Assembly: GCF_013283835.1 (NCBI RefSeq)
Contig: NZ_CP054052.1
Location: 1,674,001-1,738,000, forward strand
Origin: Poseidonibacter lekithochrous
GTDB lineage: Bacteria; Campylobacterota; Campylobacteria; Campylobacterales; Arcobacteraceae
Direction of reading: 5' to 3'
Length of the DNA stretch: 64,000 nt
Shown: positions 30,001 to 33,000 of the stretch, in pieces
How positions within the stretch are numbered: position 1 is the first letter of the stretch
Layout: the number at the start of each line of letters is the position of its first letter
Notes under the pieces: generated by a model
Told to the model about the DNA's origin: nothing
What the model saw: the letters and a program-made list of their open reading frames with translations, nothing else
Database searches by the model: none
Program-made: the position numbers and the translations under genes

Positions 30001-33000
30001 AACAATAACAACAGGAGCAGTAACAGCGACATTAGGAGCGATAGGAAATGTAGATGCAAGTGATGTAATAACATTTACAACAAATGATACAAGTGTAGAT
30101 GCCTCAGACTTAGTAGCCTTAAATGCATTAGTAGATACGTTTAATACAAGCTCAATCACAACAATCACAGAAAGTGCAGGAAACCCAACAGCAATAACAA
30201 ATGCATTGGCAATAGTACCAAATGCAGCAGTTACAATCACAGGAAGTGAAAGTGTAGCAAATGCAAATACAATAGATGGAGCAACAACAGGAGTATTAAC
30301 AACAAGTATTACAGAGACAGATGTAACAACATTAGCAACATTAACAGATGTAAATACAAATAATAGTTATACAGCGACAATAAATACAGCAACAGTGGAT
30401 GCATCAACATTTAATGGAATAGCAACAGTAATAGATAACTTAACAGATGGTGGAGTTACAACATTAACAGAAGTAGCAGCAGACTTTGCACATGTAAATA
30501 CAGCCTTAAGCGGTGGAGTACTAGATGGAAATGAAGCAGTAACAATTACAGGAGCAATAAGCTCAACAAATGTAAATGGGATCTTAGGAAATACAAGTGG
30601 AGTAGTAACAGCAACAGTAAGTTCAGATACAGCATCAAACTTAAATAGTAACCTTACAAATGGAAGTGCTACAGATGCATTAACTATAACAGTAACAAAT
30701 AGTGCAACAGATGCAGCAGATTTAGTTGCCCTAAATGGAAAAACAAATCAAACAATAGATGTAACAGCAATAACTTCAACAATTAATGGAGATGCTTCAG
30801 AAATAATTGATATCTATGTAACAAATAATGCACAGTACAATGGTCTAGGAAATGAAGCCGTAACAGTAGATAATACAAGTTCAGCTGCAGATGTAAATAG
30901 TATCGCAGGAGCAACAAGTGGAGCAGTAACAGCAACAATAACAACAGGAGCAGTAACAGCGACATTAGGAGCGATAGGAAATGTAGATGCAAGTGATGTA
31001 ATAACATTTACAACAAATGATACAAGTGTAGATGCCTCAGACTTAGTAGCCTTAAATGCATTAGTAGATACGTTTAATACAAGCTCAATCACAACAATCA
31101 CAGAAAGTGCAGGAAACCCAACAGCAATAACAAATGCATTGGCAATAGTACCAAATGCAGCAGTGACAATCACAGGAAGTGAAAGTGTAGCAAATGCAAA
31201 TACAATAGATGGAGCAACAACAGGAGTATTAACAACAAGTATTACAGAGACAGATGTAACAACATTAGCAACATTAACAGATGTAAATACAAATAATAGT
31301 TATACAGCGACAATAAATACAGCAACAGTGGATGCATCAACATTTAATGGAATAGCAACAGTAATAGATAACTTAACAGATGGTGGAGTTACAACATTAA
31401 CAGAAGTAGCAGCAGACTTTGCACATGTAAATACAGCCTTAAGCGGTGGAGTACTAGATGGAAATGAAGCAGTAACAATTACAGGAGCAATAAGCTCAAC
31501 AAATGTAAATGGGATCTTAGGAAATACAAGTGGCGTAGTAACAGCAACAGTAAGTTTAGATACAGCATCAAACTTAAATAGTAACCTTACAAATGGAAGT
31601 GCTACAGATGCATTAACTATAACAGTAACAAATAGTGCAACAGATGCAGCAGATTTAGTTGCCCTAAATGGAAAAACAAATCAAACAATAGATGTAACAG
31701 CAATAACTTCAACAATTAATGGAGATGCTTCAGAAATAATTGATATCTATGTAACAAATAATGCACAGTACAATGGTCTAGGAAATGAAGCCGTAACAGT
31801 AGATAATACAAGTTCAGCTGCAGATGTAAATAGTATCGCAGGAGCAACAAGTGGAGCAGTAACAGCAACAATAACAACAGGAGCAGTAACAGCGACATTA
31901 GGAGCGATAGGAAATGTAGATGCAAGTGATGTAATAACATTTACAACAAATGATACAAGTGTAGATGCCTCAGACTTAGTAGCCTTAAATGCATTAGTAG
32001 ATACGTTTAATACAAGCTCAATCACAACAATCACAGAAAGTGCAGGAAACCCAACAGCAATAACAAATGCATTGGCAATAGTACCAAATGCAGCAGTGAC
32101 AATCACAGGAAGTGAAAGTGTAGCAAATGCAAATACAATAGATGGAGCAACAACAGGAGTATTAACAACAAGTATTACAGAGACAGATGTAACAACATTA
32201 GCAACATTAACAGATGTAAATACAAATAATAGTTATACAGCGACAATAAATACAGCAACAGTGGATGCATCAACATTTAATGGAATAGCAACAGTAATAG
32301 ATAACTTAACAGATGGTGGAGTTACAACATTAACAGAAGTAGCAGCAGACTTTGCACATGTAAATACAGCCTTAAGCGGTGGAGTACTAGATGGAAATGA
32401 AGCAGTAACAATTACAGGAGCAATAAGCTCAACAAATGTAAATGGGATCTTAGGAAATACAAGTGGCGTAGTAACAGCAACAGTAAGTTCAGATACAGCA
32501 TCAAACTTAAATAGTAACCTTACAAATGGAAGTGCTACAGATGCATTAACGTTGACTATTGATACTGGAACTTCGAATGCTTCAGATATTAATTCTTTAG
32601 ATAATAAAACTTCTGTAGATTTAACTGTTAATTCAACTACTATTGAAGGTACACTTAGTGATATAAATGATACATATAATTCAACGAGTATTAATAATTT
32701 AGGAAATGAGAATATTAATATTACGAATACTGGTACTGTAACTAGTTCTGAGATGAATGATATTCTAACTGAAACATCAGGAACTATTTCATTAACTGGT
32801 ACAGGTTCATTGAGCGTAAATGTAAGTTCTGGAGACAGTATAGATTTATCGTCAGTTAATAATAGTTTAACAGGAAATTTAACTGTAAACGATTCAACAG
32901 GAAATGAAAATATTACAACTACAACTGGCGATGATATAGTAAATTTAAGTTCTGGAAATGATACTGTAAATTTAGGTACAGGAAGTGACAATGTAAGTAT

